Shown piece by piece: positions 1-9,074 of a stretch of DNA of 36,446 nt (position 1 is its first letter; each line of letters begins with the position of its first letter). This DNA is from an uncultured Mollicutes bacterium (lineage in GTDB: Bacteria; Bacillota_I; Bacilli_A; Acholeplasmatales; Anaeroplasmataceae), in contig CAMWSQ010000003.1 of assembly GCA_947177025.1 (NCBI GenBank), forward strand, positions 1 to 36,446, read 5' to 3'. The position numbers were made by a program, and so were the translations under genes. The notes under the pieces were generated by a model that was not told the DNA's origin, did no database searches, and saw only the letters and a list, made by a program, of their open reading frames with translations.

Positions 1-40
1 AATTTGAAGCAATCTATCAAAAATATAAGAATTGAATTAT

Positions 41-76
41 AAAAAGAGTTTACCTATTGATGGTAAACTCTTTTTT
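41..76. terminator. Intrinsic terminator downstream of ftsZ, bidirectional-looking
   Basis: aaaaagagtttacc / ggtaaactcttttt inverted repeat flanked by A and T tracts. Confidence 0.75.
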
Positions 77-90
77 GTTTGTTTATTAAT

Positions 91-1356
91 TTATTTTTTC
101 AACCAAGAAGGGAATTCCTTATGCTCTCTAGGCTCAGGTTTTTCTACAGCATTTCTTTGCTCTGCCTTTGCTCTTCTCTTCTCTTCCTTTATACGTAATT
201 TTTCTTGTTTTCTTGTAGTTTTTAAATCAAAGATTTCTCTTGTCTTTGTAAATTCTGTTTCATCGGATTCTTCTAATAATTCATCATCCTCTAATTCTTC
301 AGAAACATGATGAGGTAATCCCTCATACTCAATATTCTGTTCAGAAACATTTTTATAAATCTCGGAAGCTAATTCATCATATCCATTGTTTTGAGCCTTC
401 AATTCATATCCTGTAGCAATAACAGTGACAATCATCTCATCACCTAAATCATTATTGTAGGCTGTACCATAGATGATATTCAAATCCTTATCACAATTGT
501 TACGAATTTCAGCTAACGCAACCTCGATTTCCTTTGCAGCTAAGCTTTCAGAAGCTGTGAAGTTTACAATCGCATCAGTAGCTCCATCAATTGTTACCTC
601 TAATAATGAGGAACGAATCGCATTTCTTGCTGCTTTTAATGCACGATCTGGACCCTTAGCAGCACCGATACCCATTAAGGCAGTACCAGAATTTGCCATA
701 ACATGACGAACATCTGCAAAATCCACATTAATCATACCTGGAATGGAAATGATTTCAGAAATACCCTGAACACCTTTTCTTAATACATTATCTGCTTCAC
801 GATATGCTTCAAGCATAGGTGTAGATGGATCAACAATCTGTAATAATCTTTGGTTAGGAATTACAATTAAAGTATCTACATATTCTCTTAGTGCTGTCAA
901 GCCAGCTACAGCGTTATTCATACGCTCTGGACCTTCAAATAGGAATGGCTTTGTACAAATACCAATAGTTAAACAGTTTGCTTCTCTTGCGCATTTTGCG
1001 ATGACAGGAGCTGCACCAGTGCCTGTTCCACCACCCATTCCACAAGTGATAAAAACCATATCAACACCGCTAAGCATCTCACGAATCTCATCTTCGCTTT
1101 CTAATGCAGCCATACGACCAACATCAGGGTTTGCACCTGCTCCATGTCCACGAGTTGTATTTCTTCCAATTAAAAGACGATTTCTAGCTTTGGAATATTT
1201 TAAATCTTGAGCATCTGTATTTACAGCAACAAATTCTACTCCATGCACTTCGTTTTCAATCATATGATCTATTGCATTTTTTCCGGCGCCACCAACACCA
1301 ATAACCATTATTTTTGTTCTAGCAGCATCCAATGAGTCAAGTTCATCAAAAATCAT
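91..1356 (-). CDS. ftsZ: Cell division protein FtsZ
   Basis: GGGTGTGAAP tubulin signature, N-terminal VIGVGGAGKNAI, C-terminal tail FPSWLKK. Confidence 0.98.
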   Translation of the reverse strand: MIFDELDSLDAARTKIMVIGVGGAGKNAIDHMIENEVHGVEFVAVNTDAQDLKYSKARNRLLIGRNTTRGHGAGANPDVGRMAALESEDEIREMLSGVDMVFITCGMGGGTGTGAAPVIAKCAREANCLTIGICTKPFLFEGPERMNNAVAGLTALREYVDTLIVIPNQRLLQIVDPSTPMLEAYREADNVLRKGVQGISEIISIPGMINVDFADVRHVMANSGTALMGIGAAKGPDRALKAARNAIRSSLLEVTIDGATDAIVNFTASESLAAKEIEVALAEIRNNCDKDLNIIYGTAYNNDLGDEMIVTVIATGYELKAQNNGYDELASEIYKNVSEQNIEYEGLPHHVSEELEDDELLEESDETEFTKTREIFDLKTTRKQEKLRIKEEKRRAKAEQRNAVEKPEPREHKEFPSWLKK

Positions 1357-1395
1357 ATCTATCCCTCCATCTAGAAAATCGGAAACTCCTTTTCT

Positions 1396-1424
1396 ATTTT
1401 ACATTAAATGTCATTTTTTTTCAA
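1396..1424 (-). promoter_or_regulatory. Predicted sigma-A promoter of ftsZ (TTGAAA-N17-TAAAAT)
   Basis: -35 at 1419-1424, -10 at 1396-1401 on minus strand, upstream of ftsZ start. Confidence 0.7.
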
Positions 1425-1461
1425 TATGGAATAGATAAAAAAAATATTTTTTTATAAACAA

Positions 1462-2346
1462 TTATAAAATTGTAATTTCATAAGCTAAATGAATTCCAAA
1501 TTCAAGCTCAGCACGCTTTTGAATTAGCTCAATTAAGCTTAAGATTTCTGAACTCTTAGCATGCCCTGTATTGATAATGAAATTAGCATGTTTGGCACTA
1601 ACTGTGGCATCATTGATATGAAAGCCCCGCATTCCAAGCGCATCAATTACTTTCCATGCTGAAATTAAAGGATTATTTTTAAAAATAGACCCCATACTTC
1701 TGCTTTCTAAAGGCTGTGCTAATTTTCTTTCTTTTGCTCGTCGTTCAAGCACTTCAGATGTCTTGATTTTTTCTAACTGGAATCTTGCAAAAAGTATGAT
1801 GCCATCTATATAGTGAAAAATACTTTTCCTATAGGAAAATGCACAATCTCGATTGGAAAGAGTTACAAGTTTTCCAGCACTATTGATATATGTAACATCT
1901 AAAAGATGATGAGCTATATCATCCTTATATGCACCACTATTATTGTAAATAGCACCACCTAATAAACCTGGAATTCCTCCTAAAAACGACAAATCTCCCC
2001 AATCCTCTTTAGCAAGATCATAGGCAAGCTTTATGGTCGGATAAAAAGCACTGCAGGTTAGAATAGAATCCTTAATTTCATAGGAATAGTCAAGCTTTCT
2101 TAAATGAATGACAATCCCATCAAACCCTGTATCCATAGCCAAAGTATTACTTCCATTTCCTAGGAGAAAATACTTTAAATTGTGTTCTATAATATAGACA
2201 AAGGCCTTTTGCAAGGATGCAACGCTATTTGGAGTATAAAGAGTTTCTATAGCTCCTCCACAGCCAATGGTTGTTAATTCCTGAAATGTATAGCCACTTT
2301 CTACAATTCCCAATTGATTTTCTACTATATACTCATTAAAATTCAT
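1462..2346 (-). CDS. murB: UDP-N-acetylenolpyruvoylglucosamine reductase
   Basis: FAD-binding LLGNGSNTL, GGIPGLLGGAIYNNSGAY, SRSMGSIFKNN active-site motif. Confidence 0.95.
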   Translation of the reverse strand: MNFNEYIVENQLGIVESGYTFQELTTIGCGGAIETLYTPNSVASLQKAFVYIIEHNLKYFLLGNGSNTLAMDTGFDGIVIHLRKLDYSYEIKDSILTCSAFYPTIKLAYDLAKEDWGDLSFLGGIPGLLGGAIYNNSGAYKDDIAHHLLDVTYINSAGKLVTLSNRDCAFSYRKSIFHYIDGIILFARFQLEKIKTSEVLERRAKERKLAQPLESRSMGSIFKNNPLISAWKVIDALGMRGFHINDATVSAKHANFIINTGHAKSSEILSLIELIQKRAELEFGIHLAYEITIL

Positions 2347-3336
2347 CTATCTCATCTCTTCTATTATTCTTTTACTTGAATCTTGTATAATAATGTTTTT
2401 TTGACTTTTTATCATTTTGTCTCGAACTTCCTTATTCTCCATCATAAAATCAATGATGGACATTGCACTTGAGCTTGCATCACTTTCCTTTAAAAGCTTA
2501 CAGCACCCTTTTTCTTCAAAAAATAAAGCATTCAAATATTGATGGTTTTGACTTGTATTTTGGCTTGGAATCAGGATGCAAGGCTTTCCCAAAGAAAAAA
2601 TTTCATAGGTGGTTCCAGCACCAGCTCTTGAAATAATAATTTTAGAATGTAGCATTAAGCTAGGTAAATCCTCGATGTACTTAAAAACCTGTACATCCTT
2701 TAAATCCTTGTAATCCTCATAATATCTGCTCGCAATTAAACAAACACGATATTTTCTTTTTAAAATATGAACAAGTTCGCAAAGGGGCTTTGATCCAAGC
2801 GAACCACCAAGAATCAAGACATCATAAGAAAAATGTGCATATTTTGAGGAGGAAATCTCATGAATTAACGTTGGAATTCCTACTACCTGATACTTCTTTT
2901 TCATCTTGGATACAGGAAAGGCTAAAAAGACCTTCTTTGCAAACCTAGCAAAGAAACGATTTGTCCTACCAATGATGACATTTTCCTCTAACAAATAAAT
3001 AGGAATATGATGAAAGATTCCATAGAGTAAAGTAGGAAAGCTCACATATCCACCAGTTGAAAGAATAGCATCTACTTTCTTTAGTCGGAGACCTAAAGCA
3101 CATCTTAAAACAGAAATAAGATGATTGTTTTTCAAATTCATTCCAATAAAGGGAATGTTATGTTTTTTACAAAGCTCTTCTTCTAGGCTATGACTTGCAC
3201 CTACATAGCACACATCCTCCAGTTCTTTTGAAATGGAGATTAAAGGCATAATATGCCCACCCGTTTTTCCACCTGCAAGTACAATCATAATAAAATCACC
3301 ATTACATCCTATGAAATATCTTAAAATTTCATGCAA
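2347..3336 (-). CDS. murG: UDP-N-acetylglucosamine--N-acetylmuramyl-(pentapeptide) pyrophosphoryl-undecaprenol GlcNAc transferase; likely start at internal Met (about 3288, MIVLAGGKTGGHIMPL)
   Basis: GGKTGGHIMP, STGGYVSFPTLL, RAGAGTTYEIFSLGKPCILIP, NQNTSQNHQYLNA-type motifs. Confidence 0.94.
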   Translation of the reverse strand: MHEILRYFIGCNGDFIMIVLAGGKTGGHIMPLISISKELEDVCYVGASHSLEEELCKKHNIPFIGMNLKNNHLISVLRCALGLRLKKVDAILSTGGYVSFPTLLYGIFHHIPIYLLEENVIIGRTNRFFARFAKKVFLAFPVSKMKKKYQVVGIPTLIHEISSSKYAHFSYDVLILGGSLGSKPLCELVHILKRKYRVCLIASRYYEDYKDLKDVQVFKYIEDLPSLMLHSKIIISRAGAGTTYEIFSLGKPCILIPSQNTSQNHQYLNALFFEEKGCCKLLKESDASSSAMSIIDFMMENKEVRDKMIKSQKNIIIQDSSKRIIEEMR

Positions 3337-3347
3337 GATAAAAGAAA

Positions 3348-3372
3348 AAAGGAATCTATATTAGATTCCTTT
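3348..3372 (-). terminator. Intrinsic terminator after the CNNM/CBS gene
   Basis: 11-bp stem AAAGGAATCTA-ATA-TAGATTCCTTT followed by T tract on minus strand. Confidence 0.8.
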
Positions 3373-3378
3373 ACTCTG

Positions 3379-4782
3379 TCATTCTTCATCTTCCTTACGA
3401 TACTGTTCAATTTCTTCTTCTGATGCATCTCGTACAGAAACTTTAATTCGTTGAATTCTTCTATCGTCTACCTCAGCAATAGAAATTTCTAAGGCCTTAG
3501 CATAATCCTCATATTCTTCTGTTTCCTCACTTGTCATGGTATAGCAAGCTATATAGGTCATCGTAAAGCCTACCTGAGGAATACTTTCGCATTTGGCAAA
3601 TAACCAGCCAGAAAGCTTAGATGGAACATCCTCTGGAACATCACCAATATGTAAACGTTCAAACAAATCATCAACATACATATCTGCATCAACTAAATAT
3701 GTATTTTCCTCTAGCTCCGTAAATAAAATATCATCTTCACCAGCAACATCATGCTCATCATAGATTTCTCCTACAAGCTCCTCTAAAGCATCCTCCATAG
3801 TTACTAATCCAGCTACATCTCCATATTCACCACTTACAATGGCAATCATAGTTTTAGATTTTTGTAGCTCAACAATTAAGTCATCTGCCTTCATTTGGCT
3901 AGATACAAATTTTACAGGACGAATTAATTTCTTCCAGGATAATTTTGAATCCTTTACAAGTGCTGGAAAGAAATCTCTAACATACAGAATACCAACAATA
4001 TGGTCCTTATCCGTCTTATATACAGGAAAACGAGAATAATTCATTTCCATTAAAAATTGCTTTACTTCCTCCAATGTGGAATTATAACTAATAGCAACCA
4101 TATCTATACGGGGTACCATAATATCAGCAACAGAACGTTCCTTTAAATCAAGAACATTTTTAATAATGCTGGCTTCATCATCTTCTATTGTTCCACTTTC
4201 TTCCATTTCGTCGATAAGAATGTTAAATTCCTCTTCATCGAAGGTTTTCTTTTCATCCTCAGAGCCCTTTCTAGATACAAGACGTTGTAAACCTCTAAAG
4301 CATAAAACAATAGGATAGAAAACAATTTGAATCCCATAAACGATGTAAGCTACCTTTGAAGCAATTGCTTCAGGATGGTTTTTCGCAAAAGTTTTAGGTA
4401 AAATTTCTCCAAAAATCAATAAAGCAATTGTTATGATTAAAGTGGAATATAAATTTACCCAGTCCTCTGCTATACCTAGCTTTATAAAGAAACCAACAGC
4501 AACTGTAGATAATGCTGTATTCACAATATTATTTCCAATCAGTAACGTAGTTACAGTTTTATCAAAATCCTCTGTTAGCTGAAGAGCCTTTTTTGCACCA
4601 CTTTTACGATCTTCTACCAAGCTTTTTAATTTCACGACATTGGCACTAGAAAATGCAGTTTCAGTCATAGAAAAGAAAGCAGATAAAAAGATACACACTA
4701 ACATAATTATGAAAACTAAAGTATCAAATGAAAATCCATTTGAAGCAGCTTCAGTTAAGAAAAACGACCTTTGTATGTCCAA
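3379..4782 (-). CDS. CNNM/HlyC/CorC-family membrane protein with CBS domains and CorC_HlyC C-terminal domain
   Basis: N-terminal TM region FFSMTETAFSSANVVKLK, CBS-type segments IMVPRIDMVAI..., acidic C-terminal domain. Confidence 0.92.
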   Translation of the reverse strand: MDIQRSFFLTEAASNGFSFDTLVFIIMLVCIFLSAFFSMTETAFSSANVVKLKSLVEDRKSGAKKALQLTEDFDKTVTTLLIGNNIVNTALSTVAVGFFIKLGIAEDWVNLYSTLIITIALLIFGEILPKTFAKNHPEAIASKVAYIVYGIQIVFYPIVLCFRGLQRLVSRKGSEDEKKTFDEEEFNILIDEMEESGTIEDDEASIIKNVLDLKERSVADIMVPRIDMVAISYNSTLEEVKQFLMEMNYSRFPVYKTDKDHIVGILYVRDFFPALVKDSKLSWKKLIRPVKFVSSQMKADDLIVELQKSKTMIAIVSGEYGDVAGLVTMEDALEELVGEIYDEHDVAGEDDILFTELEENTYLVDADMYVDDLFERLHIGDVPEDVPSKLSGWLFAKCESIPQVGFTMTYIACYTMTSEETEEYEDYAKALEISIAEVDDRRIQRIKVSVRDASEEEIEQYRKEDEE

Positions 4783-4800
4783 ATCTCTACACTCCTAAAA

Positions 4801-5358
4801 TTAAGCTCTACTAGAATATTTTCCTGTATCTGTGGAGATAATAATTTTTTCTCCTTCTTCAATAAACATAGGAACCTTTACTAGTAAACCAGTTTCTACA
4901 TATGCATCCTTTAATGCATTCGTCTTTGTGTCTCCCTTTACAGCTGGATCACATTTTGTAACTAAAAGTGTAACCTTATCTGGTAAGATAACACCTAAAA
5001 TTTCTTCTCCAAATTTTTCAATTTCAACGCTCATGTTTTCAACTAAGAATTTTCTTTCTTCTTCAACCAAAGCGTAAGGTATTTCAATTTGCTCATAAGT
5101 CTCCATATCCATAAATACTAGAGAGCTTCCTGAATCATATAGATATTGCATAGTTACCTTATCTATAATTGCTTTTTCAACCTTTTCAGCAGCATTGAAA
5201 GTAAAATCAATTACTGCACCTGTTCTTAAGTCTCTAAGCTTTGTCTTTACGAATGCTCCACCCTTTCCAGGCTTAACATGCATAAACCAAAGTATTTTAT
5301 ACATATGACCATCATATAAAATTGTCATACCATTTTTAAAATCATTACTTGATACCAT
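4801..5358 (-). CDS. efp: Translation elongation factor P
   Basis: 185 aa; HVKPGKGGAFVKTKLRDLRTG; C-terminal IIISTDTGKYSSRA. Confidence 0.97.
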   Translation of the reverse strand: MVSSNDFKNGMTILYDGHMYKILWFMHVKPGKGGAFVKTKLRDLRTGAVIDFTFNAAEKVEKAIIDKVTMQYLYDSGSSLVFMDMETYEQIEIPYALVEEERKFLVENMSVEIEKFGEEILGVILPDKVTLLVTKCDPAVKGDTKTNALKDAYVETGLLVKVPMFIEEGEKIIISTDTGKYSSRA

Positions 5359-5388
5359 AAAAATTCTCCTTAAAATTGTTCTTTTTTA

Positions 5389-5417
5389 ATTATATCATAT
5401 TCTTTTCTACTTTTCAA
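5389..5417 (-). promoter_or_regulatory. Predicted sigma-A promoter of efp (TTGAAA-N17-TATAAT)
   Basis: -35 5412-5417, -10 5389-5394; SD AAGGAG before the ATG. Confidence 0.75.
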
Positions 5418-5500
5418 ATAGAATTCCAGCAGAGGTCTAAATAGGTCTCCTTTTGTCATCTATTGAAGTGAAACTTCTCATTCCATGTCGATATCTATCA

Positions 5501-5926
5501 TTATAGAATTTTTTTTAAATAACGTAGTGCTTCTAAATAGCTTTCTACTTGCTTACCAGAATAGGTTTTATTACAAACATCCCTAACCAAATTCACTTTT
5601 CTAAAGTCCTCACGCTCATCTACCTTAGATAAATGAATTTCTAGTTTTATACCTGTACACATCTCTAATGCATCTCTTATCCCAATACTAGTATGTGTAT
5701 AGGATGCAGGATTAATCAAGATTCCAGCATATTCCATAGCCTCTTGAAGCTTTGTAATGATTTCTCCTTCACAGTTGCTTTGAAAAAATTCAATAGAAAA
5801 ATAGTCCTTATTTTCCTTTAAAATGGCTTGATTGATTTCATCTAAAGTCAAACTTCCATAGTGCTCCTTTGGTCTTTTCCCAAGCATATTCAAATTTGGT
5901 CCATTGATTACTAAAACTTTTTTCAT
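5501..5926 (-). CDS. aroQ: 3-dehydroquinate dehydratase, type II
   Basis: INGPNLNMLGKRPKEHYG; FFQSNCEGEII; LINPASYTHTSIGIRDAL; EIHLSKVDERE. Confidence 0.97.
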   Translation of the reverse strand: MKKVLVINGPNLNMLGKRPKEHYGSLTLDEINQAILKENKDYFSIEFFQSNCEGEIITKLQEAMEYAGILINPASYTHTSIGIRDALEMCTGIKLEIHLSKVDEREDFRKVNLVRDVCNKTYSGKQVESYLEALRYLKKIL

Positions 5927-6420
5927 TTTAATTCAAGCCTTTCTAAAATATCCTGAATTGCTTGTTCAGGAGTCTTATTTTCTATTGTGATTGTTTGAAA
6001 AGTATCATATAATTCTTTTCTTTCAAAATATAAATCCTCTAATTTTTTACTTGCTAGAATAGGTCTTTCTATTGTTGAAGCATCCAATCTTTTTTGAATT
6101 TCCTTTAAATCTGCAGTTAAAAGAATACAAGGTCCATCCATAATCTTTTTATTTTTTATGGATTTAACAATTCCTCCACCACAGGAAATAATGACATTCT
6201 TCTCCTTAGAAACTTCCTTTAGACAGTTCGTTTCAAGGGCTCTAAAATATTCTTCCCCATAAAGATGAAAAATTTCATCAACAAATAGCATTGCCTGCTG
6301 TTCAATATAAATATCTAAATCGATAAATGTATAGCCTAGTTTTTCAGCTAGGAGTTTTCCAACTGTAGATTTTCCTACTCCAGGTAATCCGATTAAATAT
6401 AGCTTCATTCTTCTAACCAC
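5923..6420 (-). CDS. aroK: Shikimate kinase; start probably at the internal ATG about 6408 (MKLYLIGLPGVGKST)
   Basis: Walker A GLPGVGKSTVGK, FIDLDIYIE, SCGGGIV. Confidence 0.95.
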   Translation of the reverse strand: MVRRMKLYLIGLPGVGKSTVGKLLAEKLGYTFIDLDIYIEQQAMLFVDEIFHLYGEEYFRALETNCLKEVSKEKNVIISCGGGIVKSIKNKKIMDGPCILLTADLKEIQKRLDASTIERPILASKKLEDLYFERKELYDTFQTITIENKTPEQAIQDILERLELK

Positions 6421-7298
6421 CTATCTACATCTAGTTCAATTTGTTGGTATATTTGTTCTATATGGTCTAAATCGACCTCATAGAAATGACTATCCATTTG
6501 ATTTCTAAACCAAGTTGCCTGCCGTTTGGCAAGATGGCGTGTATTCTTTTTTATTTCTTTAATCACGGATTCATAACTAGAAGTCCCTTCAAAATAAGGA
6601 ATCCATTCTCTATAGCCAATTCCTTTGGGATAAATATTTTCTTCTGCAAGCTGGTTTACTTCAGTAAATAGACCTTGATTGATCATGTCATCTACACGCT
6701 CATTTATCCTTTGATATAATGCTTCTCGTTCCATATCTAAATAGATTATGAAATAGTCGTATAGAGCTTCATTTTTATGATTAAAGCTATGGATAGATTT
6801 TCCTAGGTTTTCATAAACCTCTATAGCTCTTAATACACGTTTTCGATTATTTGGATGAATCTTACTCTCATCTAAATTTGTATCTAAGGATTTTAAATAT
6901 TGATATAGTTCCTCATTTGTCATCTGCTCAAAGCGTTTAGATAAAGATTCATTTCTTTTTGGAAACTGAAATTCATAGTTGAAGAGTGCTGCCTGGATGT
7001 AAAGACCTGTTCCACCACAAATGATGGAAAGTGGATTCCTATCTAGAATCACTCTTGCTGACTTTTGAAAATCAGCAACACTATAGTCTTCTGTTGGTTC
7101 CTTTGCATCAATTAAATGATGAGGAATCCCAGACATTTCTTCCTTAGTAGGCTTTGCAGAGCCTATATTTAATCTTTTATAAACTGCTATACTGTCTCCA
7201 CTAATAATCTCAGTATGATATCGTTTTGCTAAACGGATGGAAAGCTTTGTTTTTCCAACTGCAGTAGGTCCAACAATTACAATTACCTTGTGCTTCAT
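6405..7298 (-). CDS. miaA: tRNA dimethylallyltransferase
   Basis: VGPTAVGKTKLSI, SGDSIAVYKRLNIGSAKPT, IPHHLID, GGTGLYIQA, KRQATWFRNQ. Confidence 0.97.
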   Translation of the reverse strand: MKHKVIVIVGPTAVGKTKLSIRLAKRYHTEIISGDSIAVYKRLNIGSAKPTKEEMSGIPHHLIDAKEPTEDYSVADFQKSARVILDRNPLSIICGGTGLYIQAALFNYEFQFPKRNESLSKRFEQMTNEELYQYLKSLDTNLDESKIHPNNRKRVLRAIEVYENLGKSIHSFNHKNEALYDYFIIYLDMEREALYQRINERVDDMINQGLFTEVNQLAEENIYPKGIGYREWIPYFEGTSSYESVIKEIKKNTRHLAKRQATWFRNQMDSHFYEVDLDHIEQIYQQIELDVDRWLEE

Positions 7299-9061
7299 GA
7301 TTGAATCCTTTCAAACATCTTTTCCAATTCTGTAGTTGTAAAATGAATGATGGTAGGTCTACCATGTGGACAAGTAAATGGGTTTTTACAAGCATTTAAA
7401 TTCTTCAATAAGCTATCAATCTCATCCTTATTTAAGGCATGATTTGCCTTGATTGAGCCTTTACAGCTGATTTGCTTGGCTACTGCATCTCGGAAGGTAA
7501 TAATATCTACTGTCTTATTTTCAATGAGTAAGGCAAAAATTCTACGAATAATTTCTTCTGCATTATCTAGCTTTGCCCATAGAGGAATTTCTCTTAAGAC
7601 AAAATCTTGATTGGACATTGCTTCTAAATGAAATCCTATGGACTTAAATTCCTCGATATGCTCTTCTACAAATAGAGCTTCACTCTTTGTAAAAGACAAT
7701 AAAATTGGAAGCAAAAGCTCTGTAGTGGGCTGATTTTGTTCTCCTAAAAGAGCATAATATTTTTCATAATTTATGCGTTCTGCTGCAGCATGCTGATCCA
7801 TAAGGTATAAGCCCTTTTCATTTTGGAAAATGAGATATGTTCCAAAGGCTTGACCTACATATTCTAAATAAGGTAACTTCTTAGGCTCTTGAGGCAATTC
7901 CTCCTTGACAGGTGCTGCTGGCTTTGAAGGATACACCTTTTCTTCTTCCTTCAAAATAGGCTTTGGAGATTCCTTTGGCTTAAGAGGGGAATTCACACGA
8001 GGTAAGTCGAAGATACTTTCCTTTTGATATCCAACATTCAAATCCTTTGTTGGAATCTGTCGAGTTGGGATTAAAGTTGTAGATTCTAAAGTAGCCTTTA
8101 TACATTCTAAAAGACTAGAAGTAATGGCTTCTTCATTTGATATCTTAATCTCCATCTTACTTGGATGAACGTTCACATCAACTAATAAAGGGTCAATTTC
8201 TAAATACAGTACCGCAATTGGATATTTTCCAATGGGTAAGTATGTTTTAAATCCTTCAATAATTGTATTCGTTATTGTATAATTTTTTACATATCTTCCA
8301 TTGACAATCAATGTAATTTCTAATTTATTTGCACGATAAATTTCTGGTTTAACAAGAATCAATTTGGCCTTGGTTCCATCTGTTAAAAAAGAGGCCTCTA
8401 AAGTCGCCTTAGCTGCATCTAGTCCATAAATCTCTCCCATCAAGGAGCGGATTTCTGAGGATGCTGTAGTGGCAAGAAAAGTCTTATTTTCATGAACTAA
8501 AGTAAAGCGTATTTCAGGGTGTGCTAAAGCAATTCGATCTAATAAAAATGAAATACTAGCAAGCTCACTTTTTGGGGCTTTAAGATGCTTTAATCTTGCA
8601 GGAGTATTAAAAAATAGATTTTGTACTATAACTGTAGTTCCTCTATTTGCAGGGGTTGGTCCAGAAGAAAGCATGGATCCAGCCTGATAGGTGCATTGGT
8701 ATCCTCCTTTACCATCTTGGCTAGAAAGAATTTGCATTTTACTAACAGCAGCTATGGAAGCAATGGCTTCACCTCTAAACCCTAAGGATAATATTCTAGT
8801 TAAATCATATTCTGATTTAATCTTAGAGGTTGCGTGAGGATGAAAGGCTAGCTTCACATCTTCTTCATCCATTCCTTCGCCATCATCAACTACCTTTATT
8901 TCCTTAAGTCCTCCCTCTTCTAGAAAGATCTTAATATGCTTCGCATTGGCATCAATGGCATTTTCAACAAGTTCCTTAACTACACTGCTTGGACGCTCTA
9001 CGACTTCTCCAGCAGCAATCATATTTGCTAGATGAGGATTCATTTTGGCTATTTTTCCCAT
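7295..9061 (-). CDS. mutL: DNA mismatch repair protein MutL
   Basis: IAAGEVVERPSSVVKELVENAIDA, LGFRGEA, NVHPSK, C-terminal CPHGRPT. Confidence 0.98.
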   Translation of the reverse strand: MGKIAKMNPHLANMIAAGEVVERPSSVVKELVENAIDANAKHIKIFLEEGGLKEIKVVDDGEGMDEEDVKLAFHPHATSKIKSEYDLTRILSLGFRGEAIASIAAVSKMQILSSQDGKGGYQCTYQAGSMLSSGPTPANRGTTVIVQNLFFNTPARLKHLKAPKSELASISFLLDRIALAHPEIRFTLVHENKTFLATTASSEIRSLMGEIYGLDAAKATLEASFLTDGTKAKLILVKPEIYRANKLEITLIVNGRYVKNYTITNTIIEGFKTYLPIGKYPIAVLYLEIDPLLVDVNVHPSKMEIKISNEEAITSSLLECIKATLESTTLIPTRQIPTKDLNVGYQKESIFDLPRVNSPLKPKESPKPILKEEEKVYPSKPAAPVKEELPQEPKKLPYLEYVGQAFGTYLIFQNEKGLYLMDQHAAAERINYEKYYALLGEQNQPTTELLLPILLSFTKSEALFVEEHIEEFKSIGFHLEAMSNQDFVLREIPLWAKLDNAEEIIRRIFALLIENKTVDIITFRDAVAKQISCKGSIKANHALNKDEIDSLLKNLNACKNPFTCPHGRPTIIHFTTTELEKMFERIQS

Positions 9062-9074
9062 AAAATCATTCCTC

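Noticed and set aside
32-310. Plus-strand ORFs in the track (e.g. 32..310, 473..706, 1001..1210, 13989..14186, 19971..20219, 29637..29918)
   Set aside because: All lie antisense to or across well-supported minus-strand genes or terminators; low-complexity or Cys/Ser/Phe-rich translations; no family motifs.
5401-5500. Direct repeat AGACCTATTTAGACCT and a 14-codon mini-ORF upstream of efp
   Set aside because: Too short and without further structure to distinguish from chance in AT-rich intergenic DNA.
7210-7395. Minus-strand 61-aa ORF overlapping mutL and miaA
   Set aside because: Out-of-frame shadow ORF within two strongly supported genes.
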